This document shows positions 24,708 to 34,201 of a DNA stretch of 64,000 bases, in pieces (within the stretch, counting starts at the first letter, position 1; each line of letters starts with the position of its first letter). The position numbers and the translations under genes were made by a program. Location: the NCBI RefSeq assembly GCF_003568665.1, contig NZ_QXMH01000004.1:228942-292941 (forward strand). Reading direction: 5' to 3'. The DNA comes from Chitinophaga alhagiae (GTDB lineage: Bacteria; Bacteroidota; Bacteroidia; Chitinophagales; Chitinophagaceae). The notes under the pieces were generated by a model. That model was not told the DNA's origin and made no database searches. It was given only the letters and a program-made list of their open reading frames with translations.

Positions 24708-25580
24708 CTAGTCCCGCCCCGCCAATATGATCACGCCTACGTTTTCCCTGAACTCCCTTGGAGAAACGCCTGTATACTTCTTAAACAGGCGGCTGAAATA
24801 AAAAGGATCGGCAAAGCCCGTATTGGCAGCTATTTCCTTTACGCTCAGGTCGGAAAAATGAAGCGCACGTTTAGCCTCCTGTACAATACGCTCGGCAATC
24901 AACGCGGAAGGGGTTTTAAAAAGATATTTGCCCGTGAGGCGGGATAACGTTTTGACGGAAATATGCAGGGCCGCCGCGTAGTCTGCCGGTTTGTGCCATT
25001 CGGAAAAGCGGTTTTCTATCAACTGGTGCAACTGTTGCACCTGCGGGCCTGCGGCTGCCGGCAGCCTGTCTCCCTCTTCTTGCATCTGGCGGAGCTTCAG
25101 GCGGGTGGCAATGATCAGCAATATTTTAAGGTGAGCAATGACCATATCGTGCCGGGCAATATTTTCTTCCCGCTGCATGTCATCGCGCAGCAGGCGCAGA
25201 TAATTTTGTACGGCCGCATCGTTCTCCTCGTCCAGCAGTACAAACGGCGGGGCATATACGTTATTGAAGAGTACACCGTTGCAGGCTACTTCATGCCGGT
25301 GCTGCTCTATGCAATAAAAATCGCCGTGAAAATAAAGCAACTCCCCCTGAAACGCGCCCGGAGACCGCAGCGCATATTGCTGGTATGGCGTAAAGAAAAA
25401 CAGGGCAGGCCCCTGTACGGTATATACAGACAGGTCTGTTCTGCACTCAAAAGTGCCGGGCGGCACCTTTATGAGAGCATACATCGGCTTGCGTTCCCAG
25501 GTGCTTTGCTGGTCAATGGCAAGCAACGCTGCGAGCGGCTCACTGCTGTGTTCCCGGCTGATCACGTTAGATGGCTGCAT
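24708..25580 (-). CDS. AraC-family transcriptional regulator
   Basis: A 290-residue regulator. The N-terminal half (1-180) is a cupin-like effector domain. The C-terminal 100 residues carry two helix-turn-helix motifs: 'KPADYAAALHISVKTLSRLTGKYLF' and 'LSVKEIAANTGFADPFYFSRLFKKYTGVSPREFR', the latter being the classical AraC signature. It is 54 bp downstream of the GH116 gene and 78 bp upstream of the YkgB-like gene, all on the minus strand. The likely role is to sense a sugar or stress signal for one of these neighbours. Confidence 0.94.
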   Translation of the reverse strand: MQPSNVISREHSSEPLAALLAIDQQSTWERKPMYALIKVPPGTFECRTDLSVYTVQGPALFFFTPYQQYALRSPGAFQGELLYFHGDFYCIEQHRHEVACNGVLFNNVYAPPFVLLDEENDAAVQNYLRLLRDDMQREENIARHDMVIAHLKILLIIATRLKLRQMQEEGDRLPAAAGPQVQQLHQLIENRFSEWHKPADYAAALHISVKTLSRLTGKYLFKTPSALIAERIVQEAKRALHFSDLSVKEIAANTGFADPFYFSRLFKKYTGVSPREFRENVGVIILAGRD

Positions 25581-25634
25581 GCAGGCAAAGATAACATTTA
25601 GCAGGCAACGGGTGGAGATATAACGCCCGCCGTT

Positions 25635-28343
25635 TCAGGTAAGATTGACCGCAACGGCCTCCCTGGCCCTCACTAACACTCCTCCTTTCAGGCTGACTAG
25701 TACCCGTGCTCCTTCCTGTTTAAACAAAGCGTTCACCTTTTTCCCGTTCACCATCACTTCCGCATTTTTAAATACACGGCCGCCAATTGCCTCAAATGAA
25801 AGAGACGAAAGCCGCAGCGTCCCATACGCCAGGCTGACCTGATGCTGCTGGCCGCCTGCAGTTTGCTGCTGGCTGTAGGTGCCCCAGCCTTCCGCGGCGG
25901 TAAATGCGGCCCTGAAGTTTTCCGGGTGGATGCGGGGCGCAAAGCCGAGTTTTCCTTTGGGGCCATGATACGTATAGCCGCAGGCGTTAATATAGGTGCC
26001 ATAGGAGGCCATGGCCCGGGCGTAGTGGTCACTGCATTCTATTTCGTTGAAGGGGTTGCGTTTGGCCGCATGGTAACGGTCGTGAATAACACGCGTTAAC
26101 GCAAGGCTTTCGTCTACCATGCCTTCCGCCATCATGTGCGCGGCTACCTGGTGCTCAAAGCCGCTCATGCATTCATGGAAATAGCCGAGTTGCCAGGTCA
26201 CATCTTCCCCGTAGGGCTTGGCCTCATTTTTCGGGTTGGTGTTCATGACCATGCCGCCTTCTCCCGCCAGCGCGTAAGGGCGGCCACCGGTATGGGTCTT
26301 GATGTAGGGGCCTACGTCCATCGTGAAATTGTATTTCCAGAGGGCTTTCAGCGCAGCCTTTGTTTTTTCTTCGTTCAGCATGCGCGGCAGCCCTACCTGG
26401 AAAGCCCAGCTCTGGCCGTACACCTGGTCTATGTGACAAGTATTGTAGGAACCGAGTTTTTTCCTGCCTGCTATGGCATCCGGCCGGTGAATAAAATATT
26501 CTCCGTTGAACAATTGCGCTTCCATGTTTGCGCGGCCTTTCTCCACATACGCGTTGCAAATTTTCGCAAAGGCCTTGTCTCCCATTTCCGCGGCCATTTC
26601 ACCCGCGGCGCCGGCGGCGGCAATGCAGAGACCTACGATCCAGGCTATTTCCCCTTCCCACACGGCGTCCAGCGTATTTTCCATGGGCGTGTCCGTCATG
26701 CCGTCACCGTTCTTGTCCTGCGCCAGCATGAACTGCACGGCTTTTTTGATCCGGGGCCAGTTGGTATGGAGGAAGCTGTTGTTGGCGCTCATCTGGTGCT
26801 CCCGGTAGAAACGCAGCACCGTGCCCGCCTGGCCGTCTATAGCGGGCCTGCTTTCATTTTCCGCCCTGAAAATAATGGCCCCGCTGTCTTCCCTGAAACC
26901 GGCGCCCAGGTCTACCCGCTGGCGCTGGTCACGTTCCAGCGCGGGAAAGATACGCGCCATGCTTTGCGCGTATTGCCATACATGCGTACAGGTGCCCGCG
27001 CAGGCGCCTACGCCTTCCCATGCCCAGAAACGGCCGCTGCTGAAGCGGTAGGTATTGGCGGTGGCCAGCGTGCCGATGTTCACAAAAGTGCGCTCCAGGA
27101 ACCAGTGCGGCAGTGTGGAGTTGTTCCAGGTTTGCCGCCACAGTTCCGTAGTGTTCACCAGGTGTTGCAGGTTCTCCGCTACATGCCGGTCTACCTCCTG
27201 TGCATTTTTAAACCGGCTCCCGTACCAGTAACCGCCTTCCGCATCCTTCACCAGCTTTTTCAGCTTGGGATGCGGGTGGTTGAAATGCCAGGCCACCGTA
27301 TAGTCTGCCCTGAAAGTCTCTTCCCCGGTCACATGCCCCTGGCAGATAATGCCGCCCACCTGTTTTTCCCCGCCGTCTGTTTCCGCCATGCCGGGAGTAG
27401 CGGCGGCATCAAAGCAGGCTGCCGTAACCGGCCATGGGGCCAAGGCGTTCAGGGGCTTTGCGCCAGCGTGGTGGCAGCACAGGGACATGCTGCCCGCGTC
27501 CTGCGCGGTGGCCAGCGCGGCATCAGCCGCGGCAAAGTCAAAGAACAGGGAGGCGGCACCGCTGCCGGCGCTCACGCTGCACCGCTTTTTGCCGTTGCCG
27601 TTTTTGGCCGTCAGTTTATTGGCGCCGTTTTCCAGCCAGCCCAGCAACGACACATCCAGCGCTTCGCCGGTGAGGTTGGTAACGGCCACCCGGAGAATGG
27701 TTACAGGCAGGCCTGAATTTTCCTCGTCCAGCGGAATAAAGGGCGCATAAGCGTTCAGCTGCACCTTCACCGGGAAGTTTTTGGCAGTGTACGTAATGGT
27801 GGCGGCAGGATATGCAGGTTCGAAACGGATCTCGTCCCACTGGTCTTCATTCAGCTCTTTGATATATTTTGTTCCGTTTTTTATCACCTGTACGGCAAAC
27901 CCCTGCTCCAGCACCCGTTTATTGCCCGCAATGGCAGGTTCTACATAGGCGGCGCCGTCTCTTGGCCGTATTTTGCGTTGCTGGGTACCATCGTTCCAGA
28001 GCACCAGTTTGGGATCTATGCCTTCGTGAGTAGGTTCCATGCTTTCGTTATACACCTGCCAGAGCCACAGCCGCCCGTCACCGCCAAGGTAAACGGTGCC
28101 CGCGTGCAGGCCGCCGGCCGGCATGCCGATGTAACGCAGCTCGTTGCGGCTCTTGAGATAGGCGGCAGGCTCCCCTCTTTCTCGGAGCGAGCGCAGCCAG
28201 GCGGGGTCTATCATTTTATCCGCGGGGATGTTGTGTTCAGGGTAACGCGGCGGCCGGGCAAACGCGCCCCACACGGGCAGTTCCGCTGCCAGCAGGCCAA
28301 ATCCTAACAGGCCCGAGTGTTTGAGAAAATTTCTTCGCTGCAT
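25635..28343 (-). CDS. GH116-family glycosidase (glucosylceramidase-like), Tat-exported
   Basis: ATG 28343 is chosen because it starts a twin-arginine signal (MQRRNFLKHSGLLGFG...); the frame upstream to 28409 lacks one. The 902-residue protein has the GBA2-like N-terminal domain ('ELRYIGMPAGGLHAGTVYLG') and the (alpha/alpha)6 catalytic domain with 'TCTHVWQYAQSMARIFPALER' and 'DKNGDGMTDTPMENTLDA'. These are landmarks of glycoside hydrolase family 116 (beta-glucosidases, beta-xylosidases, glucosylceramidases). It would act folded in the periplasm. The AraC regulator is directly downstream. Substrate probably a beta-glucoside or beta-xyloside; not certain. Confidence 0.88.
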   Translation of the reverse strand: MQRRNFLKHSGLLGFGLLAAELPVWGAFARPPRYPEHNIPADKMIDPAWLRSLRERGEPAAYLKSRNELRYIGMPAGGLHAGTVYLGGDGRLWLWQVYNESMEPTHEGIDPKLVLWNDGTQQRKIRPRDGAAYVEPAIAGNKRVLEQGFAVQVIKNGTKYIKELNEDQWDEIRFEPAYPAATITYTAKNFPVKVQLNAYAPFIPLDEENSGLPVTILRVAVTNLTGEALDVSLLGWLENGANKLTAKNGNGKKRCSVSAGSGAASLFFDFAAADAALATAQDAGSMSLCCHHAGAKPLNALAPWPVTAACFDAAATPGMAETDGGEKQVGGIICQGHVTGEETFRADYTVAWHFNHPHPKLKKLVKDAEGGYWYGSRFKNAQEVDRHVAENLQHLVNTTELWRQTWNNSTLPHWFLERTFVNIGTLATANTYRFSSGRFWAWEGVGACAGTCTHVWQYAQSMARIFPALERDQRQRVDLGAGFREDSGAIIFRAENESRPAIDGQAGTVLRFYREHQMSANNSFLHTNWPRIKKAVQFMLAQDKNGDGMTDTPMENTLDAVWEGEIAWIVGLCIAAAGAAGEMAAEMGDKAFAKICNAYVEKGRANMEAQLFNGEYFIHRPDAIAGRKKLGSYNTCHIDQVYGQSWAFQVGLPRMLNEEKTKAALKALWKYNFTMDVGPYIKTHTGGRPYALAGEGGMVMNTNPKNEAKPYGEDVTWQLGYFHECMSGFEHQVAAHMMAEGMVDESLALTRVIHDRYHAAKRNPFNEIECSDHYARAMASYGTYINACGYTYHGPKGKLGFAPRIHPENFRAAFTAAEGWGTYSQQQTAGGQQHQVSLAYGTLRLSSLSFEAIGGRVFKNAEVMVNGKKVNALFKQEGARVLVSLKGGVLVRAREAVAVNLT

Positions 28344-28775
28344 ACAGTTCGTTTTGGTTGGGTAGCACACTGCTCCGCTATCACCGGTAAACATATAAAC
28401 GCATTGCATATTACATGCATTGACCGGAGAACGCTGGCAGTTTTTTAGCGTTTCGTGGGTGTTTTTTCACCAGCTCTGCCCGGCAATCGGTTGTTTCATA
28501 TTCCAGGTCAATCAATATACACAAACTTGCCTGTTAACCGGACCTTCTTCATGGTAATGCCTGTATTTCTTGCCGCTGCGGCTGGATGCCCCAAAACCGC
28601 TGGCTGAATGTCATACCATGGTGCTTGCCGTTGGTTGGCAGATGGGAATGCCACATGCTGACTATGGCATCTGGCGGGTAGGCAACGCGGGCAGCGGCAA
28701 AATACTACACAGGGGCCAGCCCCATTTGGCAATACGCGCGATATGGCTTTATTTGCATGCATTAAAGCCATCAGT
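28344..28775. other. Noncoding stretch between GH116 and the LLM oxidoreductase
   Basis: About 430 bp with no convincing gene. The two divergent genes' promoters must lie here. It contains a large imperfect palindrome (28563-28705, listed separately). Two short overlapping frames, one on each strand, have unusual composition and no recognisable domain, and I do not call them. Confidence 0.5.
28563..28705. repeat. Large imperfect inverted repeat
   Basis: TTGCCGCTGC (28570-28579) is matched by GCAGCGGCAA (28691-28700). The match extends outward as GTATTT on the left (28563-28568, two bases unpaired) and AAATAC-like bases on the right. Inside it a second pair, GATGCC (28585-28590) with GGCATC (28666-28671), is nested. 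The 143-bp unit could be a MITE-like element or a long structured leader of the downstream gene at 28776. Confidence 0.4.
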
Positions 28776-29807
28776 ATGGAAATAGGCATCAGTACATTTG
28801 GAGAAGTACATCCCGAGCGGGTAGCCGGCGGGGCCAGGGAATCTTACGCGCGCATGCAGGAGTTGCTGGAAGAGGCCAAACTGGCCGATACCACGGGCCT
28901 TGATGTATTTGCGCTCGGCGAGCATCACCGGCCTGATTTTATCATTTCCTCCCCGGAGGTAGTGCTGGGCGCCATTGCGGCCGTTACCCGGCGCATCCGT
29001 CTCTCCAGCTCCGTTACCGTGCTTTCGTCCGCAGACCCGGTGAGGGTGTTCCAGCAATTTGCGGAGCTTGACCTGGTTTCGGGCGGGCGGGCGGAGATAC
29101 TGGCGGGCAGGGGTTCCTTTACGGAATCGTTCCCCCTTTTCGGTTACAGCCTCAATGATTACAATGAGCTGTTCGTGGAAAAGCTGGACCTGCTGCTACA
29201 GATCAATCAAAACGAAATAGTGAACTGGCAGGGCCGTTTCCGCCCGGCCATCCGCAACCTGGGCGTGTACCCGCGCCCGTTACAACCCGCTTTGCCCGTT
29301 TGGCTGGCAGTAGGCGGCACTCCCGCCTCGGCTGTAAGAGCAGGCAAGCTGAACCTTCCCATGACGCTCGCCATCCTGGGCGGCAAGCCTTCGCAGTATG
29401 TGCCCTTCATCCAGCTATACCGCAAGTCCGCGCAGGAAGCCGGGCACAACCCCGCCAAGCTGCAACTGGGCATCAACTCCCAATTCCACCTGGCCGAAGA
29501 TGCAGACCAGGCGGCGGACGACTTCTACCCTTCTTATGAAAAACTGATGAACCGCGTAGGCAAGGAAAGAGGCTGGTCCCCCATGACGCGGGAACAGTTC
29601 GAGTTCATGCGCCTGCCGGATGGGCCGCTGTTTGTAGGCAATGTAAAAGAGATCACAGACAAGATCATTTACCAGCATGGCCTGTTCGGGCATACCCGCT
29701 TCCTGGCGCAACTGGTGAAGGGCAGCATTGCGCAGGAAAAGGTGATGAGGTCCATACAGTTGCTGGGCACCAAAGTAGCCCCGGCCGTGAAGGAAGCATT
29801 GCAATAA
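28776..29807 (+). CDS. LLM-class flavin-dependent oxidoreductase (luciferase-like)
   Basis: The frame opens at 28743, but the ATG at 28776 (MEIGISTFGEVHPE) matches the family N-terminus. The 343 residues form a luciferase-like TIM barrel: 'VFALGEHHRPDFIISSPEVVLGAIAA', 'SADPVRVFQQFAELDLVSGGRAEIL' (FMN-binding region) and 'LPVWLAVGGTPASAVRAG' are typical of FMN- or F420-dependent monooxygenases of the bacterial luciferase superfamily, close to the alkanal monooxygenase group. Cytosolic; the substrate is unknown. It stands alone, with 300 bp of noncoding sequence on its right. Confidence 0.92.
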   Translation: MEIGISTFGEVHPERVAGGARESYARMQELLEEAKLADTTGLDVFALGEHHRPDFIISSPEVVLGAIAAVTRRIRLSSSVTVLSSADPVRVFQQFAELDLVSGGRAEILAGRGSFTESFPLFGYSLNDYNELFVEKLDLLLQINQNEIVNWQGRFRPAIRNLGVYPRPLQPALPVWLAVGGTPASAVRAGKLNLPMTLAILGGKPSQYVPFIQLYRKSAQEAGHNPAKLQLGINSQFHLAEDADQAADDFYPSYEKLMNRVGKERGWSPMTREQFEFMRLPDGPLFVGNVKEITDKIIYQHGLFGHTRFLAQLVKGSIAQEKVMRSIQLLGTKVAPAVKEALQ

Positions 29808-30107
29808 AAAACAGGTAACCCGCTTTATGCAAGCCGTATTCAAAGCCGGTTTGTTTACCTTCTTTGCAAGAAAAAGCGCGCCGGTATTTTTTTTATGCTT
29901 GCATAAAAGATGCAGAATACATAATTTCACCGCTCATTGCTCACCTTTTTAAAGCCATTTCTTATGACGGACGTTTACTAACCACACCGGCATTGCTATT
30001 GCCGCTCCTGTCTATTTTATCCCGGAAACCATGTAAAACATTGCCTGCTGCGGCGCTCTTCCTCTGAAAGCCCACCCCCAGGCCGAACTACACCTTACAT
30101 TATTGCT
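29808..30107. other. Noncoding region upstream of the adhesin gene
   Basis: 300 bp without a gene. Its left part is AT-rich and contains the palindrome at 29891-29908. I see no clear Bacteroidota promoter box or terminator in it. It presumably carries the promoter of the adhesin/PorP operon. Confidence 0.5.
29891..29908. promoter_or_regulatory. Perfect palindrome upstream of the adhesin operon
   Basis: TTTTATGC-TT-GCATAAAA (8-bp arms) lies about 200 bp before the adhesin ATG. The same heptamer TTTATGC appears at 29824-29830, followed by AAG. It looks like an operator, though the preceding T-run means a terminator role for the upstream gene is not excluded. Confidence 0.35.
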
Positions 30108-33100
30108 ATGGACCTGACACTCATCCCCAGGTATCTTGTGCTGTCCGCATGCCTTATCCTGCTTGCCGGACGTGTAAATGCACAAGGCGCACAACCGCCA
30201 AAGATACTTAACGTTGACGGCGCAACGCAGAACTATCTCCCCGCTGAAAATGTGGCCGCGCTTGATCCCGAGTCGGATGCAACGGTAGGTACGGGAACCA
30301 TCACTTACTGGCAGAAGAGCCATATTGTTGTGCGCTTTATTGACGGCTACGTTAGCACAGAAGATCAGCTGCTGATCTGGAACAACGGCCAGGTAGACAT
30401 GGTAGGCAGACAGGTTTTTTACCAGCACAACCGCATCGGCGCCTGCACCGGCGGCTTCAACGGCCTGCCCCTGTATATCCGGTTTACCACCAATGTAACG
30501 CAGGAAGTGGTGCAGCAGGTGATCAGGGCATTGGGATACGTCAATGTAAAACCTGATGGCCCCACTGCACAAACGCGGCGTATCGGCATTATTTTGCACG
30601 ACGGGTTTGGCAATGCGAGCCAGGAAGCCGTGTCTACCATTAACGTTACCGCCGGCAACCGGCCGCCTACCGCCAATGACCTTTACTACAATACGGCCGC
30701 CGGCACCGCGTTTACGGTACCCGCCGCCAACGGCCTGCTGGCCCATAACCACGACCCGGAAGGCAAGGCCATCAACGCCGGTATTACACAGCAGCCGGTG
30801 AACGGTATCCTTACGTCTGCCCCGGGAGGCGCATTCACCTACACTCCCAATGCCGGTTTCACCGGGCTGGACAGCCTTCAGTACCAGGTTACCGATGCAG
30901 ACGGTATTCAAAGCGGAATGGGCACGGCCATCTTTGCCGTGGGGATAGGCAACAACCTACCGCCTCCCTCACGGTATATTGCATTCGGCATACCTGCCAA
31001 CCAGGTACTGTTCGTACCACGCGCCGGCAGCATTCTAAAAGAACTCAATGACCCCAATTCAGGCAACGTACGTATATTCGGCCATGCTGAGCTGATGACC
31101 CCGCCGCAACACGGCACACTGCAACTTTCGGCATACGGCAATTTCATCTATACACCCAACCCGGGCTACGCGGGTACAGATAACTTTGTGTACAGGCACT
31201 GTGATGCACAAGGCGCCTGCAGCTCGAATGCACAGGTAGCGATCGAAATACTGAATAACCAGCCGCCTTTTGCTGTTAACGACTATACCCAGCGGGATAC
31301 CTATATCATGACCGGCAATGTTTTGACCAACGACCGTGATCCCGACGGCAACGCGCTGACGGCCTCCCTGGTAACCGCGCCGGTGAACGGTACCGTGGTG
31401 CTGAACGCAGACGGCTCTTTTACCTACACCGCCAACGACGATAAAAATAGTGCGCTGGATTCTCTCATTTACCAGGTTTGCGATAACGGCACACCCTCCC
31501 TTTGCGATACGGCTGTACTGATGCTGGAGACGAAGTTCAACAATCAGCCGCCGGTGATCACCGCCCCGGCACAGCACGGCGTGGAGGAAGACCGCGATAC
31601 CACGCTTGTCAATTTCTCCTTCTCGGACCCGGATGCGGGTAGTGATGAAGTAAAGGTAGACCTGTCCATCCCTACCGGCCGCGGCAAGCTGACGGTAACG
31701 CCTATCCCGGGAGTATTTGCCGTTGATTCCCTTGTTAAATGGGTGCTGGCCGGCAGCATTGCAGACATTAACCAGCTGATCGCAGGCGGCGGCGTAGTAT
31801 ATACCCCGCCTGCCAATGAAAGCGGCATCACCGTTCCCATGACCATTTACATCAATGACAAGGGGCACAACGGCCCCTCCGGCGAAGCGGCGGATACCGT
31901 GATCATGGAGCTTGTTATTTCCGCCGTAAACGATGCGCCGGTGCTTACCGTACCGGGAGGCCAGGCAGTGCCGCTCAATACCACGCTCCACTTTAATGCC
32001 GCCAACCAGAATGAGATCAGCATGGCCGATGTGGATGCGGGCGGCGGGCAGTTGCAGGCAGCCCTTTCTGTTACCGGCGGCACGCTGAGCCTCGGCGTCA
32101 AGACTGGCCTTACTTTCTCAACCGGTACCGGCACCGGTGACGCAGCGTTTACCTTTACCGGTACGCTCACGGCCATCAATAACGCGCTGGCCAGCCTGTC
32201 ATTTACCCCGGCCGCCGGCTTCATTGGCGAGGTTACGCTCACTGCAACGGTGAATGACCAGGGCAATACCGGCACAGGCGGCGCCCTTACGGACAGCAAA
32301 CAGGTACGCATACTGGTTGGCCCGCAGGAACCGCTGGTAACAGGGGTTACTGCTTCCACCGCCAACGGCCTGTACAAAACAGGTAGCAACATCATCATAC
32401 TGGTGCATTTCAATAAAGCGGTAACGGTAACGGGTACACCACAATTGACGCTGCAAACGGGCAGCGTACAACGTACCGCCGCCTATACTTCCGGCAGCAG
32501 CTCAACCACCCTTACGTTCACCTACACCGTGCAGGAAGGCGATGCAAGCCCTGACCTGGACTACACGGCAGCAACCGCCCTCCAGCTCAACAGCGGCACC
32601 ATCCGCAATACAGCCAATACCATGGATGCCTTGCTGACACTGCCTGCGCCAGGTGCGGCCGGCTCTCTGGGCGCGGCGGCGAATATTGCGGTAGATGGTA
32701 TTGCACCACGTATCAGTACGCTGGAAGTACCCGCCAACGGCAACTATAAAGCGGGAGATATACTCACGTTCAAAGTAACGGCAGACGATAATGTAATACT
32801 GGAAGCCGCCGGCGCAGCGCCTTCATGGCCCGTTACCATTGGCGCCGCTGCAGTAAGCCCCACGTTCTCCGGTATGCAGGGCCGTGTACTGACCTTCACC
32901 TACACCATTCCGGCCGGCGCTTTTGACGCAGATGGCATTGAGCCCGCGGCCACACTGCAATTCCCCGCAGGCAAAATACATGACCAGGCCGGTAACCACC
33001 TGTTGCCCGCCATACCCGGCGCAGGCCTGCTGGCCAACGTACGGATAGACGCGGTGCCCCCCGTAGTGACCGCCGCACAGGCCTTTACGCTGGCTGAAAA

Positions 33101-34190
33101 TGCGGCCGGCGGCACGCAGGCAGGCACCATTGCCGCTACAGACGCTGCTGCCCTGCTGCCCTTGCAACAATGGCAGATAGTACGGCAAAGCGTAACCGGC
33201 GTATTTGCGCTGGATGCCGCTACCGGCGCGCTCACCCTGCAAAACGCCGCAGCGCTTGACTACGCGCAGCAACCGGTACACGAAATAACCGTTACCGTGA
33301 GCGATGGCATCAACACCAGCACAGAAGCCGTGGTACGTGTTACCCTGCTCCCTGTGAACAAAGCGCCCACGCTCAACCCTATCTCCAACGTGTCTATCTG
33401 CCCCGGCGGCCCCGCACAAACCCTGCAGCTTTCCGGCATCACGCCCGGCCCTGAAAGCGGGCAGACCGTTGCATTGAGCATAGCCGCCGCGGCAGACAAT
33501 TTCAATGAACTGACCATCACGGATAACGGCAGCGGCAACGCCGCCGTGCAATACCGCCTCAAACCCGGTGTAAACGGCGCCACCAGCGTGACGGTTACGG
33601 TGAAAGACAACGGCGGCACGCAAAACGGCGGTACAGACACCTTTGAACGAACATTTGCGGTACAGGCAGAGGCGCCGCCCGTTATAAACGTGAGCGCCAG
33701 CCCGGGTACGGGCATTTCCAAAGGCACTGTTGCCCGGTTGACCGCCACCGGCGCGGACAACTACACCTGGCAACCGGCAGACGGCATTGTGGGCGGGCAA
33801 AATACCGCCACGGTTTCCGTACGCCCCTTCGTTAATACCACTTACCACGTAACCGGCACTGCCGCCAACGGTTGCACCGGCGAAGGCAGTATAGCCGTTA
33901 CCGTTATTGAAGACTACAAGCTGGAAGCCACCAACATCCTCACCCCGAACGGCGACGGTAAAAATGACCGCTGGGTAGTACGCAACATAGACGCCTACCC
34001 CAACAACGAGGTGAAGATATTTGACCGCTCCGGCCGCATGGTATACACAAAGCGGGGCTATGCCAACGAATGGGACGGCACGGCCAACGGTACCCCCTTG
34101 CAGGAGGGCGCCTACTATTTCATTCTCGAGTTAGGCCCCGGCCTACCGCAGTTCAAAGGTTCCATCACCATTATCAGAGGTCTCCGTTAA
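30108..34190 (+). CDS. Giant multi-domain surface adhesin with T9SS type B sorting domain
   Basis: A 1360-residue secreted protein. Residues 1-26 are a signal peptide (MDLTLIPRYLVLSACLILLAGRVNA). About ten repeated beta-sandwich modules of 90-130 residues follow. The first ones (about 185-475) are cadherin-like/VCBS-type units ('PPTANDLYYNT', 'FTYTPNAGFTGLDSLQYQVTD', 'NDRDPDGNALTA'). Others are Ig-like (about 735-975), a cadherin unit (about 980-1080) and a PKD-like unit (about 1180-1270). The C-terminus (from 'ATNILTPNGDGKNDRWVV', about 1275) is the CHU_C/type B sorting domain ('GRMVYTKRGYANEWDGTANG') used by gliding-motility adhesins. It is exported by the type IX system to the cell surface; the PorP/SprF-like protein follows 11 bp downstream, probably in one operon. 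It could serve adhesion or gliding. Confidence 0.93.
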   Translation: MDLTLIPRYLVLSACLILLAGRVNAQGAQPPKILNVDGATQNYLPAENVAALDPESDATVGTGTITYWQKSHIVVRFIDGYVSTEDQLLIWNNGQVDMVGRQVFYQHNRIGACTGGFNGLPLYIRFTTNVTQEVVQQVIRALGYVNVKPDGPTAQTRRIGIILHDGFGNASQEAVSTINVTAGNRPPTANDLYYNTAAGTAFTVPAANGLLAHNHDPEGKAINAGITQQPVNGILTSAPGGAFTYTPNAGFTGLDSLQYQVTDADGIQSGMGTAIFAVGIGNNLPPPSRYIAFGIPANQVLFVPRAGSILKELNDPNSGNVRIFGHAELMTPPQHGTLQLSAYGNFIYTPNPGYAGTDNFVYRHCDAQGACSSNAQVAIEILNNQPPFAVNDYTQRDTYIMTGNVLTNDRDPDGNALTASLVTAPVNGTVVLNADGSFTYTANDDKNSALDSLIYQVCDNGTPSLCDTAVLMLETKFNNQPPVITAPAQHGVEEDRDTTLVNFSFSDPDAGSDEVKVDLSIPTGRGKLTVTPIPGVFAVDSLVKWVLAGSIADINQLIAGGGVVYTPPANESGITVPMTIYINDKGHNGPSGEAADTVIMELVISAVNDAPVLTVPGGQAVPLNTTLHFNAANQNEISMADVDAGGGQLQAALSVTGGTLSLGVKTGLTFSTGTGTGDAAFTFTGTLTAINNALASLSFTPAAGFIGEVTLTATVNDQGNTGTGGALTDSKQVRILVGPQEPLVTGVTASTANGLYKTGSNIIILVHFNKAVTVTGTPQLTLQTGSVQRTAAYTSGSSSTTLTFTYTVQEGDASPDLDYTAATALQLNSGTIRNTANTMDALLTLPAPGAAGSLGAAANIAVDGIAPRISTLEVPANGNYKAGDILTFKVTADDNVILEAAGAAPSWPVTIGAAAVSPTFSGMQGRVLTFTYTIPAGAFDADGIEPAATLQFPAGKIHDQAGNHLLPAIPGAGLLANVRIDAVPPVVTAAQAFTLAENAAGGTQAGTIAATDAAALLPLQQWQIVRQSVTGVFALDAATGALTLQNAAALDYAQQPVHEITVTVSDGINTSTEAVVRVTLLPVNKAPTLNPISNVSICPGGPAQTLQLSGITPGPESGQTVALSIAAAADNFNELTITDNGSGNAAVQYRLKPGVNGATSVTVTVKDNGGTQNGGTDTFERTFAVQAEAPPVINVSASPGTGISKGTVARLTATGADNYTWQPADGIVGGQNTATVSVRPFVNTTYHVTGTAANGCTGEGSIAVTVIEDYKLEATNILTPNGDGKNDRWVVRNIDAYPNNEVKIFDRSGRMVYTKRGYANEWDGTANGTPLQEGAYYFILELGPGLPQFKGSITIIRGLR

Positions 34191-34201
34191 AAACAGCAAC
34201 C

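Noticed and set aside
26136..27716. 526-codon plus-strand frame inside the GH116 gene
   Set aside because: Shadow of a GH116 gene whose sense translation is continuous and has family landmarks.
28508..28789. Two short frames, one per strand, between GH116 and the LLM gene
   Set aside because: Overlap each other and the palindrome, have Cys/His/Pro-rich odd composition and no start context; not convincing genes.
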